In this document: positions 35,329 to 46,800 of the stretch, in pieces
Position numbering within the stretch: the first letter of the stretch is position 1
Layout: every line of letters starts with the position of its first letter
Source: Thalassospira mesophila
GTDB taxonomy: Bacteria; Pseudomonadota; Alphaproteobacteria; Rhodospirillales; Thalassospiraceae
DNA length: 64,000 bases
Direction: 5' to 3'
Assembly (NCBI RefSeq): GCF_002115755.1
Contig: NZ_JFKA01000006.1
Coordinates: 1-64,000 of the forward strand
Made by a program: the position numbers and the translations under genes
Notes under the pieces: model-generated
The model's input: the letters and a program-made list of their open reading frames with translations, nothing else
The model's database searches: none
What the model was told of the DNA's origin: nothing

Positions 35329-35454
35329 ATATATGCTCCTGAACAGATAATCAGTTGGGAGGCCCCCTCCACGCAAAATGACTGCGTTCTTGTCCACCTG
35401 TCTGGTGGATCAAGGTTACAAACGAGAGGGCGCATTTAAAAAAACTGAATTATC

Positions 35455-35775
35455 TCAGGTGCGTGGAGGCTTGACGCTTACATCAACATCCACAGATGCC
35501 AGAATGCTGTTCTTATCCCAGTACTTAACAGGCCTTACGGCAGGAACGGCATGCCATGACCCGTTTTCTTCCTGCGTCAACGGACCACAAACAGCCATGC
35601 CGCAGAAATCCTCATGCGAGGAATGCTCACCCAGGGGCATTTTGGGGGAAACATCAAGAGCGGCGCTGGTGCCAATGGAATGAAGACTGTCGAACCCTGA
35701 ATGCATGCGCTCAATGCCTGGCAGTATAACTGTCAGGGTCATGATAATTGCGATGAAACAGGAAAAAATTCGCAC
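35455..35775 (-). CDS. Small secreted protein of the copper cluster, family unrecognised
   Basis: A 106-residue protein with an N-terminal hydrophobic signal (about residues 4-20, MRIFSCFIAIIMTLTVILP) and a mature part containing the motif HSSHEDFCGMAVCGP (about 50-64), whose His, Met and paired Cys residues would suit copper. It starts at GTG (35775) with AGGA upstream. It lies first on the minus strand before the cupredoxin, copA and copB genes, about 126 bases ahead. I do not recognise the family; a periplasmic copper-binding role is inferred from residues and context. Confidence 0.55.
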   Translation of the reverse strand: MRIFSCFIAIIMTLTVILPGIERMHSGFDSLHSIGTSAALDVSPKMPLGEHSSHEDFCGMAVCGPLTQEENGSWHAVPAVRPVKYWDKNSILASVDVDVSVKPPRT

Positions 35776-36172
35776 AGATGGTTCCTATATGAAGCGCCAG
35801 AAGGGTAGCGTTATCGAAAGCCCGGAATATCGTCAAGTAGTAATGTTGTGACAGGTGACGCCGTAAGTGCTGTTGAAATCCCGGCCATTATATCAGGTAA
35901 AACCGGGCCAGTATGATGGCGGCGAAGATGGTTTTTGGGAACAGGACTGTGTGAAAGTCGCCTGGGAAATTATACTTACGTATTATATGTCGACTTTTGA
36001 GGATAGTTTTGCCCACTCAGGTTTTGCTTGACCGATAATGGGGTGTTGAAACTTTTCCAATGATGTTAAGGCTGTTCGCAATAAAAATAATTAAGTCGCA
36101 AAACCAAGTAGGTGAGCGACAAGGTTGATGCGATCAGGCTGTTTCATGTAACAGTTTTGATGGAAGGGGCCT
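35776..36172. promoter_or_regulatory. Divergent intergenic region, copper cluster / AraC
   Basis: 397 bases between the copper cluster (minus) and the AraC gene (plus). It must contain both promoters, but I found no CueR-type or CopR-type palindrome. GGAAGGGG lies just before the AraC start. Confidence 0.4.
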
Positions 36173-37264
36173 ATGCCCGCACAAGTGATAGAGACGTCGG
36201 TATTCGATACAGGAAGGATCGAAGAACGATTGCGCTACGATGTTTGGCGCGAAAGTATTTCCTGCATTTTTAATGTCGATACATCGAAAGATTTGCGTGA
36301 CCCGCGACGGTTCAATGCTGTTATCAAGGCATTGCGTGTCGGCAATCTGATGCTGGCCGAGACCACAACGGTGGCGCAGACATGGCAACGACGCCCGCTG
36401 GAAATTGCGCGCGACGGGCTGGACCATTTTATGATCCAGTTATTTGTTCGGGGTAAAATGTCCTGGACCACGCCCTATGGCGAAGAAGCCGCCGGCCCTG
36501 GTGACCTTGTAGTGTTTGATCTCGCCCGGGAAATGCAAAGCCGGACCAGCGATTTCAATCATTTATCACTGATTATCCCGCGGGACCGCCTGGGTCCGAT
36601 GCTGGACCACCCTGATTATCATCATATGCAGCGGTTGCCGTCTTCCATGCCTTTGGCACGGTTGCTGGGCGACTATATTTTGTTGCTTAATCGTAATTTG
36701 CCCTCTCTCGATAATCCGCTGGCGACAGACTTGTTGCCTGCCGTGATTTCCATGGTCGCTTCGTGCCTTAACGCCATGGGGCCGCCTGGACGGGTTGGTG
36801 ACGGGCCGATGGGGGATGAATTGGCTGAAACGCGCATTCGTTCGTTTATTCGCGAAAACCTTGGTGACACAGGGTTGGATGTAAACGGGATTTGTGACGG
36901 ATGCGGAATTTCACGCAGTGCTTTGTATCGCTTGTTTCGTGAAGAAGGTGGGGTACGACATTTTCTGCGCGAGCAACGCCTGGTCAAAGCAATGCGCGAA
37001 TTGTTGTTTTTTCCCCAGCATCAAATATCAATGATCGCCAGAATAAACGGTTTTAGCCACGCCAACGATTTCAGCCGGGCTTTTCGGCGACGTTTCGGGC
37101 TAACCCCGCGCGATTTGCGGGCAAGCAAGGCCAGATATTCGGAAAAATGGCGTGCCGGTAGCGGTCAACCAAACCGTGAATATGAAGAGTGGCTACGCCA
37201 AATTGGCCAGATCGGGAGCGCCAACCACAACGACGGTGCCCATGCCAAAAGCCCGCCATGGTGA
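36173..37264 (+). CDS. AraC-family transcriptional regulator
   Basis: A 363-residue regulator. The N-terminal half is an AraC-binding-like domain of the FeaR type (WQRRPLEIARDGLDHFMIQL near 64-83, then GDLVVFDLAREM); the C-terminal half has two HTH motifs (about 225-325), with SRSALYRLFREEGG and GFSHANDFSRAFRRRFGLTPRDLR (split here) as the signature. The tail (about 40 residues) is charged and unlike the family. It is divergent from the copper cluster and points towards the giant exoprotein gene. Which of them it regulates cannot be read from the sequence; FeaR-type regulators usually respond to small aromatic or amine compounds. Confidence 0.87.
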   Translation: MPAQVIETSVFDTGRIEERLRYDVWRESISCIFNVDTSKDLRDPRRFNAVIKALRVGNLMLAETTTVAQTWQRRPLEIARDGLDHFMIQLFVRGKMSWTTPYGEEAAGPGDLVVFDLAREMQSRTSDFNHLSLIIPRDRLGPMLDHPDYHHMQRLPSSMPLARLLGDYILLLNRNLPSLDNPLATDLLPAVISMVASCLNAMGPPGRVGDGPMGDELAETRIRSFIRENLGDTGLDVNGICDGCGISRSALYRLFREEGGVRHFLREQRLVKAMRELLFFPQHQISMIARINGFSHANDFSRAFRRRFGLTPRDLRASKARYSEKWRAGSGQPNREYEEWLRQIGQIGSANHNDGAHAKSPPW

Positions 37265-37824
37265 CGGTGCAAGGAAACATGCGTTAGTCTTTTGGTAACA
37301 AAGAACATAACGTGCCGTGCGCCGGGTAATGCACCTTGAAAATGTGGGGAAACCGGGAAGTTTTTCACAGTGTGTCCCAGGTGTTTTTCATTTTTTACGG
37401 GTCAGGCTATTATACATCTGATCAAAGGGGACTTGGGGAATGGTCTGTATTTTGCACCATCTGGTGAAGCAATACGGGCATGATAAATTGGGTGGTGACA
37501 CCGGCAGAGCTGGAGAGTGGTGAGGACCACTGTTTGGCGGTAAATGCAGGTTGCAACATCATCACCTGAACCAAATCAATTCCTCGGATATTCACGATAA
37601 CGCCTTTCGTCTCTGTGTCGAAGGGCATCTCAGGGTTTTATGGTCGCGCGTAAAAACAAGTCGGCAATCATGCCGGGAATGCAGAAAAATGTCTTTCCGG
37701 TGGGTACCGGAAGGCGGGATTTTGCTGTGTTGTTCGTTTTTGCATTCGGCCAGCCGCACGTTAATTACCAGTAACGAATTCCTTGTCACACGCGGGTTGT
37801 GGCAGGTATGGGGAGCATAACAAG
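37265..37824. promoter_or_regulatory. 560-base leader region upstream of the giant exoprotein gene
   Basis: No credible gene lies here. The region should hold the exoprotein promoter and a long untranslated leader. GGGGAG ends 9 bases before the ATG at 37825. I saw no clear operator, riboswitch or terminator hairpin. Confidence 0.45.
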
Positions 37825-40800
37825 ATGTTAGCGGTCGTTCGGGACAACAAGCGTAAGGTGATTAAACGGGCCTTTGCCTATGCATTGAGCACAACAACCT
37901 TCCTTGTTCCCATTATGGCCAGCGCCGGGCCACAGATTGTGACCGATGGCCAGACCGCAACCAACCTGAATGTTCACGGGTCGGTAACCGATGTCACCAC
38001 ATCGACCATTCAGGGTAACAGTGCGTTAAACTCCTTTAGCAAATTTGATGTTTATCAGGGCAACACGGTTAACCTGTTTGTGCCAGGCGCGGCCGACCAT
38101 TTGATCAATATGGTCAACGGCCCGCGAACCCATATCGACGGTATTCTCAATTCGATCAAAAATGGTCAGATCGGCGGTCAGGTTTACCTGCTAAACCCCA
38201 ACGGTGTGGCGATTGGGGCGCAAGGCCAACTAAATGTTGGCAGCCTGACAATCATGGCGCCCACCGAAGAATTCAGCGGGGCGTTTTTTGATGGCCCGGG
38301 CCACGCCAATGAAGGGGCATTACAGCAGCTTTTGTCGGGAAAAGTGCCGCTGTCGGAAAACGGCTTGATCACCATTGACGGGTCGGTCCGGGCCACCCGC
38401 AAAGCGGCCCTGATTGCCAATGGCGTGCAGGTGGCGGGCAGCGTGGTAGTGGGCGCACAGGCCTTAAACCAGATTGCCTTTTCCGATGTTGTAAATGTTG
38501 ATGGTCTTGATGCCGGGCAGCAGGCTGTTGTTGATGACAATGGCTATATCGAAATTAAAGGCGGGCTTTCGGGCGTTGATATTTCCGGGGTTTTGTCGGC
38601 CAACGGTGTCAATGGCAAAAACGCCGGCACCATTGACGTGCGTGCTACGGGCGATATTTCGGTGCGCGCCGGAGCGGGTATTTCTGCACACGGCATCGGG
38701 GCCAATTCGAATGGCGGCAAGATCACCGTTTTTGCCGATAATAATGCCAGCTTTGCCGCCGGTGCCCATATTGACATGTCGGGTGGCGAAATTTCGGGCG
38801 ATGGCGGTTTTGCCGAGTTCTGCGCGTTAAACTCGGTTGCGCTAAACGGTGGAACTTTTGCCGGCGGTGCGGTGAATGGCACGGCCGGCACCGTTCTGAT
38901 CGACCCGGATGACCTGACAATTTCGACCGATGTTACCCAGGCCGACGGCACCAATTATGTGTTTGAAGGGCGCGATACCATCACGCTTAAAACCGGTGTG
39001 ACGGTTTCGACCAAAACAGTGGCGTCAAAGTCGGGCAATATCACTCTGACGGGTCGCAATATCGTGTTTGAAACCGGATCAGCACTGGATGCGGGTGATG
39101 GCGGTGAAGACCACGGGGCGGGTGACATCACCATCGGGGCTGCGGGTTCGACCAGCCATTCCATTTCCATGACCGGCGCCACCCTGACGGGGGCGAATGT
39201 TTCGATCACGGCCACCGCCATTGCCAATGACGGGGATATTGTCCTTAACCCGTTATCCGACGTTTCGGCAACCGTTACGCTGACCAACACCATTATCAAT
39301 GCATCTGGCAATGTGACGGTTCTGGCCAAGGCCGAGCAAGGCCTGCCGACCATTACTTTGCGCCTGTTTGACGCCCGCAGTGCTACCGCCAGTCTGACCA
39401 TGACCAACGGGTCAATCACGGCGGGTGGCAATATCAGCCTTGCGTCATCGACCAAAATAACCAGTGAAGTTATTGGGGCCTTGCTGGTCAGTCCGGTCAA
39501 CGCATCGGTTGTGGTAACAGACAGCAAGGCGTCAACCTTGCTGACGGGAACGGCAACATTGGCAGCCGACGGTGATGTCGATGTGACGTCAACAGCCATT
39601 ACCGATTCAACCGCCATTGCCAAATCGGTTTCTGCCATCGCCGGGATAACCACGGCGGTTTCAGTTGTTGATAACAGTGCGACAACCCGCCTTAAGGGCA
39701 GTGCAAAAATTACCAAGGCCGGTGCTGTTACCGTTAAGGCCACCGGGAAAACCCAGGTCGATACCATTGCCGATGCCGCCACCGTTGAAACTGGCGGTTC
39801 CGGGGCATCTATCGGGGTTGCCATTTCCGATGTCAGCGCCACTGCGATTGCGGAAATGAGCGAAGGTGCCGCTGTTTCGGGTGCCGCCAGCCTGACGGTT
39901 AATGCGCAAAATGTAACGACCCAGAACACGGCATCGCGCGCTGGTGTGGCCGATGGTGCAGGAACGGCATCAAGTCTGTTTAGCGATGCCCTGGGTGAGG
40001 CCGGGGTTGACGGCGGGGTCAAAAATGAATTGACCGCCCTCTTTGACGGCGTGCTGGGGAAGGTTGCTGATACCTTAAAGGACGATGATGAAAGCAGCGG
40101 TGGGGTACAGGTTGCCGGAGCAGTTTCTTATGCGTCGAGTAATTTTGACACCCGGGCCCTGATTTCATCCAATGCTGATAAAACGCTTTCCCTGACGGGC
40201 GCCTTGAACGTGAACGCCGAAGCCGTCGCCCGGACCAATACCATGGCCAGCGGCATAACCGCCGGGGGCAAGGCGGGGGGGGGTGCCGGTGTTTCTATCC
40301 AGACGGTTGATAACAAGCTGTTGGCAAGTATTGCGGCGGACGACGACAAACTTCTGACGATTGCTGCGAACGGCGTTGCGGTAAATGCCACAACCAAAAG
40401 TATTGATACCGCCATTACAGATCAGAACCAAAATGCGTTTGGTGTTCAGGCCTATGCCGGGCAGGAAGCCGATGATGTTGGTTTTGCCGGGGCGCTGGGC
40501 CTGTTGATTATGAATACCAACAGCTCGCTTGCTGAAATTGGCAATAATGTTGCGATAGATGGTAAAAATGGATCCATCACCATCAAGGCAACTGGTGGCG
40601 GCGATGCCGAAGTCATCGCCGATGGCTCGCCAGAAGATGACACCGTTATCGGCGCCTTGTTTGAGGCTTATGATACCTATACCGAAACCGAAGAAGACCA
40701 GAATGCGACGCCCAGTATTGGGGTTGGTGCGGCCATTGCCATTAATATCAATAACAGCACGGTTGATGCTGCTTTGCGCGGCGGGGCAACATTAACAAAT

Positions 40801-43800
40801 GCATCCGGGCTGGATATTTCTGCGGTTTCCGGCGGGAAGGTCAGAACAGCCGCGAATTCCGCTGGTGCCGGTGGTATTGCCATTGTGCCAGTATTGGCTC
40901 TTTCTGTTGCCAACAATCATGTAACAGCGGGTATTGAATCCTCGGCCAGCGGCTTGACGCTGGCAGGCGGGGTATCGATCGATGCGCAACAGAATATGAC
41001 AGTATTGTCGGTTGGCAAGGCCGCCGCCGGTGATGCCGACGATGCATCAAATGTCGCCATCGGCTTGACCGTCGGCATCAGCATTGTGAACGCCAGTTCC
41101 ACGGCGTTACTGGACCGTGACCTGACGACCACCGGCAATTTAACCGTGTCGGCAGCATCGGTGCGCGATATTCGTACCGGTGCCGCCGCGGGAACCAATG
41201 CTACCCCCAAGGATACTGGCACCGAAGAGCAAAATGCCGATAGCAAAGCCAAAAGCGACGTCTTGGGCACGATCAAAAAGGCCGCGGCCTTTGGGAATTT
41301 ATATTCCGGCAGTGGCGACAAGGTTGACGGCGATAAAACCGCGGCCAAGGCCAATGTTTCAGCCGATAAGGGCGATGGTGCCGACGATGGCGGCAAGGTG
41401 GCGGCTGCAGCTGCACTGGGCTTAACGGTTGCGGATACCGACACAAGTGCCGGTATTGCATCGTCGCGCACGGTTTCAGGCGCGAATATTAAAATAACCT
41501 CGGCGGATAACACCGATAGCCGAGCCGCCGCCGATGGTCGTGCAGCCGAGGCCGATACGAATATCGGGGCGGCTGTGGCGCTTAATATTGCCAGTGTCAG
41601 CAACACGGCAACCATTGGCACCAGTGCGACGGTGACGGGTACGGCCCTTACCCTGTCGGCATTGACCAGCAGCTTCACGGTACTTGATGCCGACGGCAAC
41701 GCGGTTAAAGATGACGACGATAAAGACGTTATCGATGATGCCAATAAATATGAAACATCGGCGGTGGCTGGTGCCGGTGTTGGCAATCTGGCCATTGCCG
41801 GTGCGGTCGCGATTAGTCTGATTGATCAGACCACGACAGCCGAAATCGGTGCCGATGCAGATATTACCGTTGGTGCGGGTAATGCTTTGGTTTCGGCCGG
41901 GTCCAAACGTATTCTTGATAACCTGTCAACGGGGGTTGTTGGCGCTGCGACGCCAACGGTAGACGAATTTACCGACCGCTATACAACCCTGAACGGCATG
42001 ACAACCCGCATTAACAGCAAGCTGACATCGCTGGGCGACAAGATTGAAGCCGCCAAGGCAGAAACAGGCGGTGGTTCTGGCGGAAGTGATGGCAGTGGCG
42101 GTTCTGGTAAGCTGGGCGTTGGGGCGTCTTTTGCCATTACGGTGGATAACACCGTGACACGGGCACGCATCAGCGATGGCGCAAAATTGACCACCACCAA
42201 TGCCGGGGCTGTCAAGGTTAGCGCTGTTTCAGGGGTTAATCAGTCCACTCATGCCGAGGCAGCCAGTGCACCCTCGTCTGACGTGCTTGATATTTCGGAC
42301 GAAAGCGAAACTTCGGCTTATTCGCTGGATGCGGCGGTGGCCATTGCGGTAAACAATGAAACCACCGAAAGCCGGATTGGCACCGATCAGGACACCCTGA
42401 CATCGGATGGCGCTGTAAGCGTTACCGCACAATCAGATTCCGAAGTGCTGGTACAGGCAGACGGCGAAGCCGCAGGCGACAAGGCCGCTGCCGGGGCATC
42501 GCTGGCGCTGGGCCTTACCAACAGCACAACCAGCGCATCATTGGCGCGTTCGGTTGCGGCAAAAGGGGCGATTACGGTTTCGTCCGAAGCCCTTAGCAAG
42601 GACACAACGCTGGCACTGGCAACGGCGCGCGGAACCTTGCTGGAAAGCTATAAAAACAAGTTTGTCGGCGCGACCGATGAACTCCTGTTGGCAGGCAGTT
42701 TTGGCAATGAAGACGGCGGCGATAAAAAACCGCGCAGTGCCCAAACCCTGAGCGACCAGGCTTCATCGGGTAATAACAAAACCAGTTCGGTTGATGAAAG
42801 CGGCAAGAGCGATACCGGCAAAAGCGGCAAGTCAATCAGCATTGCTGCCGCTGTTGGTGTGGGCGTTAACAGCCGCAAAAGCATTGCCAGCGTTGATGAC
42901 AGCACCTCAAGCGGGGCGTATAGCCTGTCATCGGGTGGGAATATTGACGTTACGGCAAAAAATGATGCCAACGCCCAAACGCAAGGCGTAGGTGCCGCTG
43001 TTTTGACCGACACCGCCATTGCAGTCGGCGTTGCTGTAGCGGCGACAGACCATGAAACCACCGCCAAACTGGGCGATTACACCAAAATCACCGCATCAAC
43101 CGGCGTGAATGTTACAGCACAGGCCACGCAAAACCAGTCGTCCGATTTTGCCAATAAATTAATGGCCGAAGCCATTGCCGGGGCCGGTGCCAAAAAAACC
43201 GGCGTTGCCGGTGCGCTCAGTGTGATCAACACTGATAACGATACCGGTGCGTCTTTTGGTAAAAATGTTGATGTCACCTCAACCGGTGCCGTTAATATTA
43301 CCTCGACCGAGAAAAACCACATCGTCGCCCGTGCCATTGCCGCCACCATCAGTGCCGGGGCCGAAGCAAAGGCCGGTGTTGGTGCCACCTTTGCCCTGAT
43401 TAATGCAGGCAATACCAACAAGGCACTGGTCGATGAAGGGGCGAAAATCTCAACCACCGGCGATTTAACGGTTTCGGCCAAAAACCTGCGCCAGTCCGAA
43501 AGCAGTTTTGGCTTTGATGGCGATTATTCGCTGCTAAACCCGACATCGGTTTTCCAGACATCAAACTATTATACCGAAGCCCTCGCTGGTGCGGCGTCGA
43601 CCGGTGATACCGCCCTTGCCGGGTCATTCTCGGTAACAGTAACGCAAAACGAAACCACCGCCAGCATTGCGGACACGGCAACGGCCAGCGCCAAAGACAT
43701 TACGCTGGAAGCCGAAAACCGCCAGAACGCCCGCACCTTGGGCGGTGCGATTAGTGCGTCGAAGAAAACCGGGGTCGGCGTTACGCTTAATGCCATGGTT

Positions 43801-46800
43801 CTGGCCGACACGGTTTCGGCACAACTTGGCAAAACCGGCAGTGCGTCGGGCGCCAGCCTGACCGCAAGCGGCGATGTGGCCATCACCGCCAAGGCCGAAC
43901 AGGACCTTGGATCAATACTGGTGGCGGGCGCCGTTGGCGGCAGCGGCACCGCCGTTAGCGGGTCGGTCGGGATTAATGTAATTGAAACCGAAGCCAACGC
44001 ACTTGTTTCGTCACATTCAACCATTTCATCATCAGGCGGGGTTGGCATTGCCGCCACCAGCAAAACCGGCATTAGCAGCTTTGTTGGTGGATTGGCGGTT
44101 TCGGGGCAAACCGGCGTTGGCGCGGGGATTGCCACCAACCTTATCCTGGCTAAAACCCGTGCCGGTATTGGCGATAGCGCCGAAATAGACGCTGCTAATA
44201 CCATTGCCGTAAATGCCGATGCCAGCGAGGATATCTCCGCCGCAACAGTCAGTGCTGCCCTATCAAGTGGTGGCACAACAGTGGCTGTTTCGCTTGGTGC
44301 CAATACGGTCAAAAGCGAAACCACCGCCAGTGTTGGCAATGATGCCAAACTAAATGATGAAAATTCTGCCGGGTCGCGCGGCATTTCGGTTACCGCAAAG
44401 GACAAAACCGATATTGGTAACATTATCGGTTCGGCGGCCTTTGGCACCGGCACCGGTGTGGGCGGTGTTCTTGCCAGCAATGCCATTGCCAAAACCACCA
44501 AGGCGGTTCTGAACGGCACCGCTACTGCCGATACCAATGTTAATGTAACGGCGACCAGCGAACAAAATATTACTGCTGTGTCTCTTGGCGTTGCTGTGGT
44601 GGGTGGTACGGCGATTACCGGGTCGGGCGCGCTGGCGCTGATTGATAACACCACCAGTGCTGTGATTGGCGAACTGGCCGAAAATGATGCCGATACGGTA
44701 TCGCGGGCCACCATCATCAGTGATGGCAATGTGGCCATTCACGCCAGCGACGAAACCGATGCGCTGATTTTGACCGGTACGGGTGCTGGCGGTGGCGGCA
44801 ATGCCGGGGGGGCGTCGCTTGGCGTTACAACCTTTATTGGTGAAACCACCGCCTATATTGGCCGTAATGCCAACGTTACGGCACGTGGTAATGCCACTGG
44901 CCTTGATGTGATGACAGGGGGGGCGACCCTTTCAAGTGCCCTGTTTAATGGCCTTTCGACGCTTGATACCGATAGTGCCGGGTCGAAATTGCAAACCACG
45001 TCGGATGATGCGCTGGCCTTAAAATCGTCCAGCATTGATGATTTAAAAGATGGCGCGTTTAAAAAGACATTGACGACCGAAACCCGGAAAGGGCTGTCGG
45101 TTACGGCCTATTCCGACCAGGATATTGCCAATATTGCGGCAACCGGGGCCGCTGGTGGCGGCACCGCAGTGGCTGGTGCGGTGGCCGTTGGTGTCGTTTC
45201 CGATACCACCAAGGCCTATATCGATGCAGGCGCCAAAATTAACCAGGCCACTGGTACCGCGGGCAATGCCCAGACGGTAACCGTGCAGGCACAGGGCGAT
45301 ACCCTGTCTATTGATGTAGCGGGTGGTGTTGCCGTTGGCGGTAGCAATGCGATTGGCGGCTCGATTGACAGCCTGACCCTGAGCAAAACCACCAGTGCTT
45401 ATATCGGACAGAATGCGCTTGTCGATGCGACCAGTGATGTTACTGTTGCCGCCGATCAGGCGACCCATGCCATTTCTGTTGCCGCCAATATTGCCGCGGC
45501 GGGCAATGCCGGGGTCGGCGCATCGCTTTCCGTGCTGGTCGCCTCAAGCCTGACACAGGCCTATATTGACGGGGTTGTCACCACCAGCGGCGACATCACC
45601 CTTGCTGCCGATAGCGATACCACCTTCGTGCAGGTTGCCGGGCAAATCAGTGCCGGGGGCAGTGCCGGTGTTGGTGGGGCACTGGGTGTTTCCGTGCTGG
45701 ATAACGTCACCAAGGCCTATATTGACAGCGATGGTGAAACCAATGCCAAAGGCAAAACCACCATTTCGGCCAGTGGCAAGGAACAGGAATATGCCGCTGT
45801 TGTCGCCGGGGCCGGTGGCGGTAGTGCGGGTGTGGCCGGGTCGGTACGGGTGGGTGTGCATACGTCCACAACACAGGCCTATGTCGCAGGCAAGGTTAAC
45901 CAGAATGCCGATTATTCGCTAAGCGGGCAAAATGTGGATATCGATGCCGACAGCTTTGTGCGCGTGGTAAGCGTTACCGGCGGGCTTGGCGGTGGCGGTG
46001 TGGCCGGTATCGGGGCCGCGGCCGATGTTATTGTTTTGCGCAATAATTCAAATGCCTTTGTTTCGGGCGGCAGCCTTGTTTCCGCCCATGATGACATTTC
46101 AATTTCCGCCACGTCGGAAAAACAGTTGTTGCAGCTGGGCGTGGCCGGGGCCGCAGGCGGGCAGGTCGGTGTTGCCGGGGCGCTAACCGTGGCCTTTGTC
46201 GGCGGCATTATTGATGATGACGCCAAATCCCGTCTTTCCAGCAATGATGACGATAATAGCGGCGATACATGGTCGGCTGCCGACGCCGCCACCAACAAAA
46301 ACCTGATCGGCAATGCCCTGGGCGACCGCGATGAAGCCACCGCCGCGAATAATGCCGCCAGTGCACAACGCAGTAAAAACCAGATCACGGATGATTTTAA
46401 CGCCACCGCCGAGGCATCACGCAACGATACCAAGGCCTTTGTCGGGCAGGGCGCAACGCTGATTGCGGGGCAGGATGTATCCATTACATCGTCTGATACA
46501 TCAAAAGTCATTGCCGGGACGCTTGCCGTTGCAGGCAGTGGCGGTGTGTCGGTGGGCGGTGGCATTACCATCACCACGGTCGATAGTTCGGCCCAGTCCT
46601 ATATTGGCAACCTGGCTTCGGTCGATGCCACGCGTGCCATTTCCATTCAAGCGGCAAGCCACGATAGCGTTATCAATGCTGCCGCTGCGGGCGGCGGGGC
46701 GCTTTATACTGCCATTAACGGCTCGGTTGCGATTACCACTTTGCTGTCCGATGCAACGGCTTATATCGGGGATAATGCCAAGGTAAACCAGGACGAAGAC

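Noticed and set aside
37783..37824. TTG-started extension of the exoprotein
   Set aside because: It would put unrelated residues before the signal peptide; the ATG at 37825 has GGGGAG upstream.
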